From an uncultured Bacillota bacterium (GTDB lineage Bacteria; Bacillota; Limnochordia; Limnochordales; ZCTH02-B6), in the NCBI GenBank assembly GCA_937916565.1, contig CALFSR010000063.1, forward strand, positions 1-39,285: a stretch of 39,285 nt of DNA, in the 5' to 3' direction. The position numbers and the translations under genes are program-made. Numbering within the stretch: the stretch's first letter is position 1; each line of letters starts with the position of its first letter. The notes beneath the pieces were generated by a model. It was given only the letters and a program-made list of their open reading frames with translations, was not told where the DNA came from and did not search any database. Below, piece by piece: positions 14,855-23,003 of this stretch.

Positions 14855-15271
14855 CACGTACCAGATGAGCGCCCAGCGGCTAAGCTCGATGTCCGGGTGC
14901 GGGCCGAAGTCCAGCGTCTGCACGATGCTTTCGCCCGGCGCAAGGCCGTTGGGCGTCACGCCCTCAAAGGTGCCCATGGTCAGGAAGCGGCACGTCTGCG
15001 GGAGGTCCCGCAAGATGCAGTCGTTGAGCACCACGACCAGCAGGTTGAGGGACGGCGACCGCTGGCTGCCCAGGTTGGAGATGAGGGTGCGTACCAGCAG
15101 ATTGCCGTTCTGGTCGTACACAACGCCGTCCGGAATGACCTGGAACACTAGCTGCGCCGGAGACTCCTCGGTCGTCGCCGGCACTTGCCCGGCGTCCTGA
15201 GCCAGCGCGGCCGCAGCCAGGCCAATGGTCATGAGCAGTGCAACGAGCGGGATCAACTTGTTCCGAAACAC
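14846..15271 (-). CDS. Small secreted protein of unknown function
   Basis: I do not recognise the family. The 141-aa product starts at a GTG (VFRNKLIP) with GGGAGG 7 bases upstream; an in-frame start 15 codons earlier lacks such a site. Residues 1-25 form a signal peptide (LIPLVALLMTIGLAAAALAQ, cleavage likely after ALA). The mature part (~115 aa) looks like a single beta-sandwich: LVFQVIPDGVVYDQNGNLLV, VRTLISNLGSQRSPSLNLLV, then a Cys pair (CILRDLPQTC) and a closing ALIWYVLP. This pattern resembles small CARDB/Ig-like modules but the match is weak. It lies upstream of the tRNA on the same strand with no terminator between. Confidence 0.7.
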   Translation of the reverse strand: MFRNKLIPLVALLMTIGLAAAALAQDAGQVPATTEESPAQLVFQVIPDGVVYDQNGNLLVRTLISNLGSQRSPSLNLLVVVLNDCILRDLPQTCRFLTMGTFEGVTPNGLAPGESIVQTLDFGPHPDIELSRWALIWYVLP

Positions 15272-15537
15272 GTCGTTTCCTCCCGTTCCGTGGGTCTTGT
15301 CCCTAGCTTTCTCCATAGTTTTGTTACACCTAAGTCCTGTCCCTGCCGAGTTGTTGTCCGGTCTGCTTGCGAAGCCCCCATGTGTGGGTCCGCGCCTTTG
15401 CGGCCCCGGGCCTTCCCCCTTTGCCTGTACATGGTTTAGGAGGCGGGTGGGGGGGCGGAATCCGCGCTCCTTTGGGATAACCCACCGAAGCCACGACTTT
15501 CCACCCTTTAGGCTCCGACTCCTGCGCCCGCAAGACG

Positions 15538-16122
15538 TTGTCCCGCATCGCCCCGACGGTCGCTCAGACCGGCCAGTACATCGACTTTGGCATGCCCTGG
15601 CAAGAGCAGACCCTCATGATCGGCCAAGCGGTCGGCCGCACCGCGGAGGCGCGCGCAGCCGTCGCCGCCGTCGAAGCCCGCTACGAAGAGGTGCGCCGCA
15701 CGCACCCCCAGTTTGCGGGCAAGAAGATCGTGCTCGCGGTTTGGCGCGAGGGCGGGCAGATCGGGCTCCTTTCCGAACAGGACGTCCGCAGCCGTGTCTT
15801 CACCGAGCTTGGCTTCGTCGTGCCCGGCAGCTTTGATCCGCTTTTCGGCGACCAGTTCTACGCCTTCATCAGCGCCGAGCAGCTGCGCCTGTTCGAGGAA
15901 GCGGACGTGGTCGTCTGGCACCAGATGGCATGGTCGCCCGGCCGCGACGCCATTGAACAGCACCCGCTGTACGCTTCGCTGCGGGTGGCCCGGGAAGGGC
16001 GGCACATCTTTTTAGAGGGCGACGTGGACGACGCCTTGCAGTTTGGCACCGTGCTGAGCCTGCCATACCTGCTCGACCGCCTTGTGCCGATGCTCGAGGG
16101 CGTTCTCCCGGCCGACCGCTGA
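15538..16122 (+). pseudogene. N-terminally truncated iron/siderophore ABC substrate-binding protein
   Basis: The 194 codons match the second half of FecB/FepB-type periplasmic binding proteins: SRIAPTVAQTG, then WQEQTLMIGQAVGR, the long linker helix (AVEARYEEVRRTHPQF), and the C-terminal lobe (KKIVLAVWREGGQIGL through VLSLPYLLDRLVPML). Intact members are ~300-350 aa with a signal peptide or lipobox; both are missing. In frame, the sequence is open only back to a TAA at 15478-15480, and those extra codons show no family likeness. The TTG at 15538 has no ribosome site. No permease or ATPase gene is adjacent. I read it as a remnant of a lost uptake cassette. Confidence 0.75.
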
Positions 16123-16127
16123 TCGGC

Positions 16128-16889
16128 CTACAAACTCGCCCCGCCGTCGATGACCAGGTCGTGGCCGATCAGAAACCGCGCCTCATCCGACGCGAGCCAC
16201 AGCACCGCTGCCGCGATCTCCTCCGGAGCGGCTACGCGACCGGCAGGGATTGCCCCCCGGACGCGCTCGTCGCGCTGGGCTCTGGTTTCCCCGGGCAGGA
16301 GCGACATCTCCGTGTCGACGAGGCCGGGGCTGACGGCGTTGATGCGGATGCCGTCTCCCGCACACTCGAGGGCTGCCACCCGGGTCAGTGCGCTGACGGC
16401 CGCCTTGGAGGCGGAGTCAGCGCTCAAGAACGGAATCGCCTTGTGCTGGCCGATGTTGGCAGCCATATTGACGATGGCGCCGCCGCCTTGCCGCCGCATC
16501 AAGGCGATTTCGTACTTCATGCAGGTCCAGACGCCGATGAGGTTTGTGTCGATGACCTGAGACCACATTTCCCGGGAAGTCCCCGTCAGGGGTCCGGGAG
16601 CGCCCAGGATGCCGGCATTGTTAAAGGCCACGTCCAGCCGGCCGTAGCGGCTGGCGATGCCGTCAACGAGCCGGGCCACGTCTTCCTCGCGGCTTACGTC
16701 CACGGTTGCCGCCTCGCCCACGCCGCCTGACGCAGCGATGAGCGCGGCGGTTTCGGTGGTGGCCCCGGGGCGCCGCCCGGCCACGATGACCGTTGCTCCT
16801 TCCCGGGCAAAGGCGACGGCCGTCGCCCGTCCGATCCCCGAACCGCCACCCGTGATCAGCACGACTTTTCCTTCGAAACGCCGCACCAC
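16128..16889 (-). CDS. SDR-family protein lacking the catalytic Ser and Tyr
   Basis: Classical short-chain dehydrogenase/reductase fold, 253 aa, the usual length. The cofactor motif TGGGSGIG (13-20), NNAG (90-93), the Asn of the tetrad (N116, in DTNLIGVW) and PGLVDTE (188-194) are present. The active-site Ser is replaced (NMAANIG, A144) and the YxxxK Tyr is Asp (SADSASK, D158), while K162 is kept. Asp can arise from Tyr by one T-to-G change. Ordinary dehydrogenase chemistry should therefore be lost or altered. The GTG start at 16889 has GGAGGG about 7 bases upstream and lies within the tail of the truncated MFS frame, so both share a transcript. The C-terminus has the usual SDR ending (IGHDLVIDGG). 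Confidence 0.9.
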   Translation of the reverse strand: MVRRFEGKVVLITGGGSGIGRATAVAFAREGATVIVAGRRPGATTETAALIAASGGVGEAATVDVSREEDVARLVDGIASRYGRLDVAFNNAGILGAPGPLTGTSREMWSQVIDTNLIGVWTCMKYEIALMRRQGGGAIVNMAANIGQHKAIPFLSADSASKAAVSALTRVAALECAGDGIRINAVSPGLVDTEMSLLPGETRAQRDERVRGAIPAGRVAAPEEIAAAVLWLASDEARFLIGHDLVIDGGASL

Positions 16890-17758
16890 GTGTCACCCTC
16901 CTTCATCGTTCTCATCCGTGACTGGGCCGCCTGGCCCGGGGCGCTCGCGGCCGCCGCCAGGACGATGGCGGCCAAGGACAACAGGCGCTCCTTGCCCCGG
17001 AAAAACTTGAGCGGCAGCAGGGGGGAGGCGGTGCGCGCCTCCACCGCGGCCAGCAGGCCGGCGGCCGCCAAGCCGCTTCCGGTCCACGCCCACCCGTCCG
17101 GGACCCCGTCGGACAGCCGCAGTACGCCGTAGGCGAGCGCGGACAGGCTGGCCGTGACCAGTATGGCTCCAGGGGCATCCAGGCGCTCCGGGACCGTTTT
17201 GCGCCCTTCGGGCAACAGCGCCCGGCTACACGCCAAGGTCCCGAAAGCAACCACCGCCGGGACTGCGAATACCCACCGCCAGCCGAAGGCACCTACGACC
17301 GGGCCGGAGAGCAGCATACCCGCGACGGCGCCCGTGGCCGACAGCCCGCCCCAGACGGCGAGAGCCCGCTCGCGTTCATGTTGATCCGCAAACAGCTCAC
17401 CCGCCAAGGCGAGCGCAGCCGGCGCTGCCAGGGCGGCGCCGGCGCCTTGGGCGAACCGGCTGGCCACCAGCGTCGGCAGGCTCGGAGACCAGGCGCCGGC
17501 AACCGACCCGAGGGCAAACACCAGCATCCCCACGACAAAGACGCGCCGCGGCCCACGGGCGTCGCCCAGGCGTCCGCCTAGGATGAGCAAGCCGCTGAAG
17601 GCCAGCCCATAGCCGGCGTTCACCAAGGTCAAAGCGACGGTGTCCGCCTCCAGGTCGGCTTGGATGGCCGGGAGCCCCACGGCCACCAGCGAGATGGCGG
17701 CGATGAGCGTTATCTGCACGGCGCCGAGCATGGCGAACGCCATCCGCCTGCGGTTCAC
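16856..17758 (-). pseudogene. C-terminally truncated MFS (DHA2-like) exporter
   Basis: The frame starts at a GTG with a strong GGAGGAGGG site. It encodes about eight transmembrane segments of a drug:H+ antiporter: GGRLGDARGPRRVF is the loop 2-3 motif, ASRFAQGAGAALAAP the helix-4 motif, and GWRWVFAVPAVV the helix-6 entry. Homology-like text ends near residue 272 (SLAAIVLAAAAS, the beginning of a ninth helix). The last 28 residues (APGQAAQSRMRTMKEGDTW and on) are simply the leader and first codons of the SDR gene read in another frame. A 14-helix member would be ~450-500 aa, so about five or six helices are missing, probably by deletion. Function is unlikely. It sits behind a promoter with a TetR-type palindrome. 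Confidence 0.75.
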
Positions 17759-17802
17759 GACAAATCCCTCCTCCGGCCGGTTCGACCAGCCCAGTAGCTA
17801 CG

Positions 17803-17823
17803 ATTATAATTGACCGTTTGGTC
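17803..17823 (-). promoter_or_regulatory. MFS/SDR promoter with TetR-type operator
   Basis: On the minus strand a consensus -10 (TATAAT, 17803-17808) lies just downstream of the interrupted palindrome GACC-N4-GGTC (17812-17823). The same half-sites occur in the tetR promoter at 18576-18587. A bound repressor would cover the -35/-10 spacer. The -35 box itself is weak. Confidence 0.65.
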
Positions 17824-17892
17824 CAAAATGCCTAACGCGCACCCCCGCGCCGCTGCCCGTATGCTCCCGGCCCGAATCGCATCAGGTTGAGG

Positions 17893-18474
17893 CTACTCGA
17901 TCAGTTTCAGAGCTTCCCGGGCAGCGTCCCGGAACCGCTCCGGATCCCACTCCGTCTTGGCTACCACCCGCAGGCCCTGCAGGAACACCACGAAAAAGCG
18001 GGCCAGAGCCTGCGGGTCCTTCTCACGGGAGAGTTCTCCTTGCGCCTGCGCCCGGCGGAGGCAATCGGCCAACGCCTTCTCGAGCCCGTTCCAGGCCGCC
18101 GTCACCCGCCGGGCGACCGACGGGTCGCCCGGCAGCCGTTCGACCACCGCGTTGACGACCATGCATCCCCGGCGCTGCTCATCGCCGGCCCCGTCCCGGG
18201 CGTATCGCTCCACGAGGGCCCTCACCAGGGGCAACGCCGGTCCCGGCCGGGCGAGAAACTCCACCGGGGACGGGTCGGCTTTGAGCAGGTAGCGGTCCAA
18301 GGCCTTGAGATACAACTCGTGTTTGCTGCCGAAGGTGTTGTAGATGCTGGCCCGGGCGATCCCCAGGTGCTCCACGAGATCCGCCATGGACGTGGCTTCA
18401 TACCCTCGTTGCCAAAACAAGTCCATCGCCCGGTCCAAGACGATGTCGGGGTCAAATTCCGTAGAGCGCGGCAT
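17893..18474 (-). CDS. TetR/AcrR-family transcriptional repressor
   Basis: This 193-aa protein has the family's usual size. The N-terminal helix-turn-helix is clear: VLDRAMDLFWQRGYEATSM, then DLVEHLGIARASIYNTFGSK and HELYLKALDRYL. The C-terminal ligand domain is variable and does not identify an inducer. I chose the ATG at 18474 (MPRSTEFD), preceded by GAGGG 8 bases away; an in-frame start 24 codons upstream would add a basic tail with no family likeness. Its promoter carries a perfect GACCGATCGGTC palindrome, suggesting autorepression. A related site precedes the MFS/SDR genes on the same strand, making those its likely targets. Confidence 0.93.
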   Translation of the reverse strand: MPRSTEFDPDIVLDRAMDLFWQRGYEATSMADLVEHLGIARASIYNTFGSKHELYLKALDRYLLKADPSPVEFLARPGPALPLVRALVERYARDGAGDEQRRGCMVVNAVVERLPGDPSVARRVTAAWNGLEKALADCLRRAQAQGELSREKDPQALARFFVVFLQGLRVVAKTEWDPERFRDAAREALKLIE

Positions 18475-18560
18475 GGGGTATCCCTCGCTGCTGGTTCGCC
18501 GGCCGGCGCGTTTCTCGTACCGCAGGTCGCTGCCTGGGCCGGGCATGATGGTGTGGCCTC

Positions 18561-18589
18561 ATTGTATGCATTTTAGACCGATCGGTCAA
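18561..18589 (-). promoter_or_regulatory. tetR promoter with perfect palindromic operator
   Basis: TTGACC (18584-18589) and TACAAT (18561-18566) are spaced by 17 bases on the minus strand. The 12-bp perfect palindrome GACCGATCGGTC (18576-18587) overlaps the -35 box, a classic autorepression layout. The same site lies in the region before the divergent EamA gene and might affect it too. Confidence 0.8.
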
Positions 18590-18771
18590 GATGATCCGAG
18601 ATCCGCCCATGAACTCCCGCAGCGCCCTCGTAGACGGGAAACCGCCGCCCCTGCGCTGACCAATCTATGCCCGCGTTGGAACGTACGCCGCCGGCGCCAC
18701 CGCAGGACATGCCGCACCGGCCGGAGAATAAGGCTTGGACCTTGTAGCCTCCGGAAGGAAATCGCGCGTTT

Positions 18772-19716
18772 ATGCCCGCCGACAAGGAAGCGATTGCCGC
18801 CCGCCGCCCCGCCCAGCGCACGCAGGGCCTGTTGGCCCTGGCCGCGACGGTCACCATCTGGAGCTCTACCTTTGTGCTCATCAAGGCGGTCGTGGAGGAT
18901 ACCGGTCCGCTCACCCTGACCTCCTTGCGCTTCGTGGTGGCCCTGGCGGTCCTCCTGCCCCTTGCCCGCCGGCGAGGTTTCCGCTGGCGCATGCTGGCGC
19001 AGCCTACGTTCCTTCTGTTTGGCCTGACGGGGACCGCTTTGTACTACGGCCTGCAGAACTTGGGCCTGCTCTACACCTCCGCGGGCGCCGCCGCCATGAT
19101 CCAGGCGGGGATTCCGGCGGTGACCGCGCTGCTGTCGTTCTTTCTTCTCAAGGAGCGCTTGGCTCCCGTGCGCGTCCTCGGCATCACGCTGGCCGTGGCG
19201 GGCGTGTTGCTGATCTCCGCTGCCCAGCCGCCGGGCGCATCCGGGCGCGCCCTGCTCGGCAACGGGCTCATCGTCGGCAGCGTGTTCGCGTTTGCCATCT
19301 GGACCGTGCAGGGCAAGCTGCTGGTCGCGTCCGTTCCCCCCGTCGTCGTGACGACTGCCAGCATCGCCGCGGGACTGCTCTATCTTTTGCCGGCCACCGC
19401 CGTAGAACTGGCGCTGACGGGGTTGCCCCGCATCAGCCCTTTGGGCTGGTTTGCCGTGCTCTACCTCGGGATTATGTCGTCGGCATTGACGTTGTTTCTG
19501 TGGAACTTCGCCTTGAGCGTCGTGGACGCTTCGCTGGCGGCCGTCTACATCAACCTGGTGCCCGTCATCGGGCTTGTCTTCGCGGCCCTGTATGGGGAGA
19601 CCGTCGCCGCTGTTCAAGTGGTGGGCGGTGGGCTGGCCATGGCGGGGGTGTGGCTCAGCGAGAGGGCCGGTGCTTCCCCGGCAACGCGGCGAGCGTCGCC
19701 TGCCGCCGGGGAGTAA
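18772..19716 (+). CDS. EamA-type (DMT superfamily) exporter
   Basis: Ten-helix inner-membrane transporter of the drug/metabolite superfamily, 314 aa, with two EamA repeats. The first begins with ALAATVTIWSSTFVLIKAVV and contains LTLTSLRFVVALAVLLPLA; the second begins near GLIVGSVFAFAIWTVQGKLL and contains VVDASLAAVYINLVPVIGLV. Such proteins export amino acids, nucleosides or other metabolites; the substrate cannot be told. The ATG follows GGAAGGAAAT by about 11 bases. It is divergent from tetR with about 300 bases between the starts, including the palindromic operator. No clear plus-strand promoter was found in that gap. Confidence 0.9.
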   Translation: MPADKEAIAARRPAQRTQGLLALAATVTIWSSTFVLIKAVVEDTGPLTLTSLRFVVALAVLLPLARRRGFRWRMLAQPTFLLFGLTGTALYYGLQNLGLLYTSAGAAAMIQAGIPAVTALLSFFLLKERLAPVRVLGITLAVAGVLLISAAQPPGASGRALLGNGLIVGSVFAFAIWTVQGKLLVASVPPVVVTTASIAAGLLYLLPATAVELALTGLPRISPLGWFAVLYLGIMSSALTLFLWNFALSVVDASLAAVYINLVPVIGLVFAALYGETVAAVQVVGGGLAMAGVWLSERAGASPATRRASPAAGE

Positions 19717-19760
19717 GCGGGCGAGGCGGCCTCTTTGGGCGTTGCCCTGGACCGGCGGTG

Positions 19761-19786
19761 GCCGGCGGCCGTGCCCGGCCGCCGGC
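19761..19786. terminator. GC hairpin between convergent genes
   Basis: GCCGGCGGCCG (19761-19771) pairs perfectly with CGGCCGCCGGC (19776-19786) over the loop TGCC. It lies between the ends of the EamA and M20 genes and could serve both. Neither strand has a T-tract, so termination is inferred from position. Confidence 0.5.
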
Positions 19787-19789
19787 ACG

Positions 19790-20953
19790 TCAGGAGCCGC
19801 CTTGCGCCGGGTGCCGGTCGATCCAGCGAGCGATGGCCATGGCCGCGAGGGCGGCCCGGGGCACGATGGAGTCGATTTCCAAAAACTCATCGTCGCTGTG
19901 GGCTTTGCCCCCGACGGGGCCGATAGAGTCGATGACGGGCACGCCGGCGCCGGCAATCAGGTTCGCGTCGGATACGCCGCCCGACGACCCCTGCACGAGC
20001 TCAAGGCCGAGCTCCCGCCCGGCGTCCCGCACGTGCTCAAACAGCGCCACGATCTCGGGCCGCCGCTCCAGGGGCGGCCGGGTGATGCCGCCGGTGACCG
20101 TGATCTCGTATCCGGGCTGAGACGGCGCACAGATCTCCCGGATTCGCTCCACGAGCCATTCGCCGTCGGCCCGGGCAGCAAACCGCAGGTCCACCCGGGC
20201 CTGGGCGTGCTCCGCGACGACGTTGCGGGCGGTACCCCCCGCCACCACTCCTACGTTCACCGATATGCCGCGGTCCAGGTCAGTGAGGGCGTGCAGCGCC
20301 AGGGTGATGCGGGCTAGTTCTTGCACGGCGCTAAGCCCGTCTTGGGGCGCGGCCCCCGCATGCGCCGCCCGCCCTTTGACGGAGACGGTGATGTCGCCCA
20401 CGCCCTTGCGCAACGTCGTCACTTCCTCCATGGAGCGCGCCGGCTCAAACACAAAGGCCGCCCCGCACCCCGGGGCATAGGCGTTCACCAGCGCCCGGGA
20501 ATAAGGCGAGCTGATCTCTTCGTCGGCGTTGATGATGATCCGGGCGTGCCGGTGCTTTTCATCGTCGAGGGCCAGCGCCCGCAGGACGTACAGCAAGGAC
20601 ACGATGCCGGCTTTCATGTCCATCACGCCCGGGCCATAGGCGCGCCCGTTCTCGATGCGGAAGGGCCGCGAGGCGGCGGTGCCGGCGGGAAACACGGTGT
20701 CAATGTGGCCCATCAGAAGCACCCGCGGTTCCCGCTGGCCTTCCGCCGCCAGGTGCGGGCCGGCGGGCGAGGGGTGTCGCCGGGTGACGAGTCCAAGCTC
20801 CTGCAGCTTGGGCTCGAGGATGTCCAGGATGGCTTCGATGCCGGCTGCATGCCCGGTGCCGGAGTCGATATTTACGAGCCGTTCCAGCAGCGCGAGCATC
20901 TCGCCTTGCCAGCGGCCAAACTGTTCCAGCAGCGCTTGCGGTTGCACGTTCAT
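19790..20953 (-). CDS. M20 family metallopeptidase, carboxypeptidase G2-like
   Basis: Di-zinc exopeptidase of 387 aa that removes C-terminal residues, typically glutamate in CPG2 relatives. Expected ligands and catalytic residues are all visible: H83 and D85 (GHIDTVFP), bridging D112 (GVMDMKAG), catalytic E145 with ligand E146 (NADEEISS), E170 (FEPAR) and H352 (KAHSDDEF). The spacings H83-D112 (29) and E146-E170 (24) match CPG2 as I recall it. The lid/dimer domain occupies ~180-290 (GRAAHAGAAPQDG). There is no signal peptide, so it is cytosolic. It is last in the peptide-transport operon, suggesting it cleaves the imported compound. The ATG has GGAGG only 3 bases away; a GTG two codons later (20947) has better spacing and may be the real start. 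Confidence 0.92.
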   Translation of the reverse strand: MNVQPQALLEQFGRWQGEMLALLERLVNIDSGTGHAAGIEAILDILEPKLQELGLVTRRHPSPAGPHLAAEGQREPRVLLMGHIDTVFPAGTAASRPFRIENGRAYGPGVMDMKAGIVSLLYVLRALALDDEKHRHARIIINADEEISSPYSRALVNAYAPGCGAAFVFEPARSMEEVTTLRKGVGDITVSVKGRAAHAGAAPQDGLSAVQELARITLALHALTDLDRGISVNVGVVAGGTARNVVAEHAQARVDLRFAARADGEWLVERIREICAPSQPGYEITVTGGITRPPLERRPEIVALFEHVRDAGRELGLELVQGSSGGVSDANLIAGAGVPVIDSIGPVGGKAHSDDEFLEIDSIVPRAALAAMAIARWIDRHPAQGGS

Positions 20954-21033
20954 GTTCCTCCATTCGCACGGCGGCGCGAGCGCAGCGCCGGGTCACGATG
21001 AGCTCGCCGGTCCCGGCGCGGCTTGGGCTCTCA

Positions 21034-21921
21034 CTACGGCCGCTGCTTAGGATCGAGCGCGTCCCGCAGCCCGTCGCCGATGACGTTGAACGCGAGCACC
21101 GTCACGGTGATGGCCAGCCCCGAAAACACGGCCAGCCACGGGTTGCTGAGGATGTTGTTGACGCCGGATCGGATCATGTTGCCCCAGCTGGGCGTGGGCG
21201 GCTGCACGCCAAGGCCGAGAAAGCTCAAGCTGGCCTCAGTCCGGATGGCCGTCGCGATCCAGAGGGTGGACATGACCGAGATGGGCCCCAGGATGTTGGG
21301 GATGACGTGGCGCATGATGATCCGGAACTCGCTGACCCCCAGCGCCCGGCACGCTTGGATGAACTCCCTTTCCCGCAAGGCCAGCACGGGCCCCCGGGCG
21401 AGCCGGATGAAGTTGGGTACCAATGACATCGCGACCGCGATGACGACGTTGGTCGTGCCGGGCCCTAGGGCCACCACCACCATCAACCCCAGCAAAAGGC
21501 TGGGGAAGGACATGAGGATGTTGGTGACGCTCGAGATGATCTGGTCCACCCGGCCGCCGAAATAGCCGGAAATCCCGCCGATGACGGTGCCCGCCACGCC
21601 CGCCAGGAGCACCGACGCCAGCCCTACCACGAGCGACGCCCGGCTGCCGTAGATGAGCCGGGAGAGCACGTCCCGGCCAAACTCGTCGGTGCCCAGCCGG
21701 AACTGTTCGCTCGGACCCCGCAGGCGGTAGATGATATGCTGGTCCGCCGGGTCATAAGGCGCGATCCACGGGGCAAAAACGGCCACCAGGCTGAGCAGCA
21801 ACACCAAGATGACCCCCGCCACCGCCATGCGGTCCCGGCGAAACCGGCGCATCCAGCGGGAGTTCCAGACGGCCGCCAGCCGGCCCGGGGTCGAATGGGA
21901 AGTCCCTGCTGCTGTTGCCAC
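21034..21921 (-). CDS. Peptide ABC transporter permease, DppC/OppC type
   Basis: Inner-membrane subunit of a family-5 peptide importer, 295 aa. It has the typical DppC layout: a cytosolic N-terminus and first helix (MAVAGVILVLLLSLVAVFAP), the IAPYDP motif and GTDEFGRDVLSRLIYGSR. Helices and the EAA loop follow (EFIQACRALGVSEFRIIMRH), which docks onto the ATPase, and the end has SLSFLGLGVQPPTPSWG. I chose the GTG at 21921 with AAGGGG 8 bases upstream; upstream in-frame codons belong to the DppB region. It lies 47 bases after the DppB-like gene. No ATPase gene follows; the next gene is the M20 peptidase. Confidence 0.95.
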   Translation of the reverse strand: MATAAGTSHSTPGRLAAVWNSRWMRRFRRDRMAVAGVILVLLLSLVAVFAPWIAPYDPADQHIIYRLRGPSEQFRLGTDEFGRDVLSRLIYGSRASLVVGLASVLLAGVAGTVIGGISGYFGGRVDQIISSVTNILMSFPSLLLGLMVVVALGPGTTNVVIAVAMSLVPNFIRLARGPVLALREREFIQACRALGVSEFRIIMRHVIPNILGPISVMSTLWIATAIRTEASLSFLGLGVQPPTPSWGNMIRSGVNNILSNPWLAVFSGLAITVTVLAFNVIGDGLRDALDPKQRP

Positions 21922-21968
21922 GAGCAATCCCCTTTCGTCTATCCGTCGCACGGCGCCGCGGCGGCCGC

Positions 21969-22907
21969 TCAGTCGTAGCGGATCGTCGGATCGACAAAAC
22001 CGTATACGATGTCCACCGCCGTGTTGACGATCACGATGAGGGCGGCGTAGATCATGAGCCCGCCCTGGATGAGCGGGTAGTCCCGCTGCTGGATGGCGCC
22101 GACCAAGAGCCGGCCCATCCCCGGGCGGTTGAAGACGGTTTCCGTGAGCACCGTGCCGGCCAGCAGCGTCCCGAGGTAGAGCCCAAAGACCGTGATGACC
22201 GGGATGAGCGCGTTGCGCAGGGCGTGGCGGTAATGGACCCGGCTGGGCGGCACGCCCTTGGCGTGGGCGGTGCGGATGTAGTCCTCCTGCAGCACTTCCA
22301 GGAGCGACGAGCGCACCATGCGCATGATGAAGGAGGCCTGTACGAGTCCAAGGCTCAGCGCAGGCAGGAAGACCGAGTGGAGCCGCCCTAGGAAGCCGGG
22401 CTGCGGCGTGGAGATGACCGGGAACCAGCGCAGCTCCAGCGCAAACACGAGAAGCAGCAGGATGCCCAGGTAAAACGGGGGCATGGACAGCCCCAGCAAG
22501 GCAGCGAAGCGGCTCAAGTAGTCCAGGATGCTGTTGGGGCGCACGGCGGCGACGATTCCCGTCGGCACGCCGATGACGGTCCCGATGAGCATCCCCCAAA
22601 AGACGAGCTCCAGCGTGTCGGGAAACGCAGCGAAGATCTGCTCCGCGACAGGCCGGCCCGTGGCGAAGGAGCGCCCGAAGTCGCCGCGTATGGCCTGGAG
22701 CAGGAAGTCCAGGTACTGTACGAGCAGGGGCCGGTCGAGCCCCAGCTGCTCCCGCAGCCGGGCGATGGATTCGGCCGTGGCGGACGCCCCCAGCATCGCC
22801 GTGGCCGGATCGCCCGAGGCGGCCCGCATGACAAAGAAGACGAGGCTGCCGACGATGAGCAGTGTCGGGATGATGGACAACAGTCGCCGCGTGATGTAGG
22901 CTTTCAA
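21969..22907 (-). CDS. Peptide ABC transporter permease, DppB/OppB type
   Basis: Inner-membrane partner of the DppC-like subunit, 312 aa. It begins with the family signature YITRRLLSIIPTLLIVGSLV and GDPATAML, has GLDRPLLVQYLDFL and GDFGRSF, and an EAA loop (EDYIRTAHAKGVPPSRVHY). It ends with ETVFNRPGMGRLLVGAIQQR and DPTIRYD. The start is a TTG with GGGGAGG about 10 bases upstream, which may keep translation below that of the binding protein. A strong hairpin lies between it and the binding-protein gene. Confidence 0.95.
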   Translation of the reverse strand: MKAYITRRLLSIIPTLLIVGSLVFFVMRAASGDPATAMLGASATAESIARLREQLGLDRPLLVQYLDFLLQAIRGDFGRSFATGRPVAEQIFAAFPDTLELVFWGMLIGTVIGVPTGIVAAVRPNSILDYLSRFAALLGLSMPPFYLGILLLLVFALELRWFPVISTPQPGFLGRLHSVFLPALSLGLVQASFIMRMVRSSLLEVLQEDYIRTAHAKGVPPSRVHYRHALRNALIPVITVFGLYLGTLLAGTVLTETVFNRPGMGRLLVGAIQQRDYPLIQGGLMIYAALIVIVNTAVDIVYGFVDPTIRYD

Positions 22908-22930
22908 AAGCCCGTTGCCTCCCCGGCTGG

Positions 22931-22969
22931 GCGCCGGCGGCGGGACCGGAGGAGATCCGCCGCCGGCGC
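22931..22969 (-). promoter_or_regulatory. Intercistronic GC hairpin between binding-protein and permease genes
   Basis: GCGCCGGCGGCGG (22931-22943) and CCGCCGCCGGCGC (22957-22969) form a 13-bp perfect stem with a 13-base loop and no T-tract. In such operons a hairpin here often stabilises the binding-protein mRNA and reduces permease expression; that role is inferred. Confidence 0.65.
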
Positions 22970-23003
22970 TAAGCCTTGTTCGGGTTCGCCGACCGGGTTC
23001 GCG

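Noticed and set aside
18590..18771. Riboswitch in the leader of the EamA gene
   Set aside because: The gap is long, but I could not fit it to any known riboswitch core or to a terminator.
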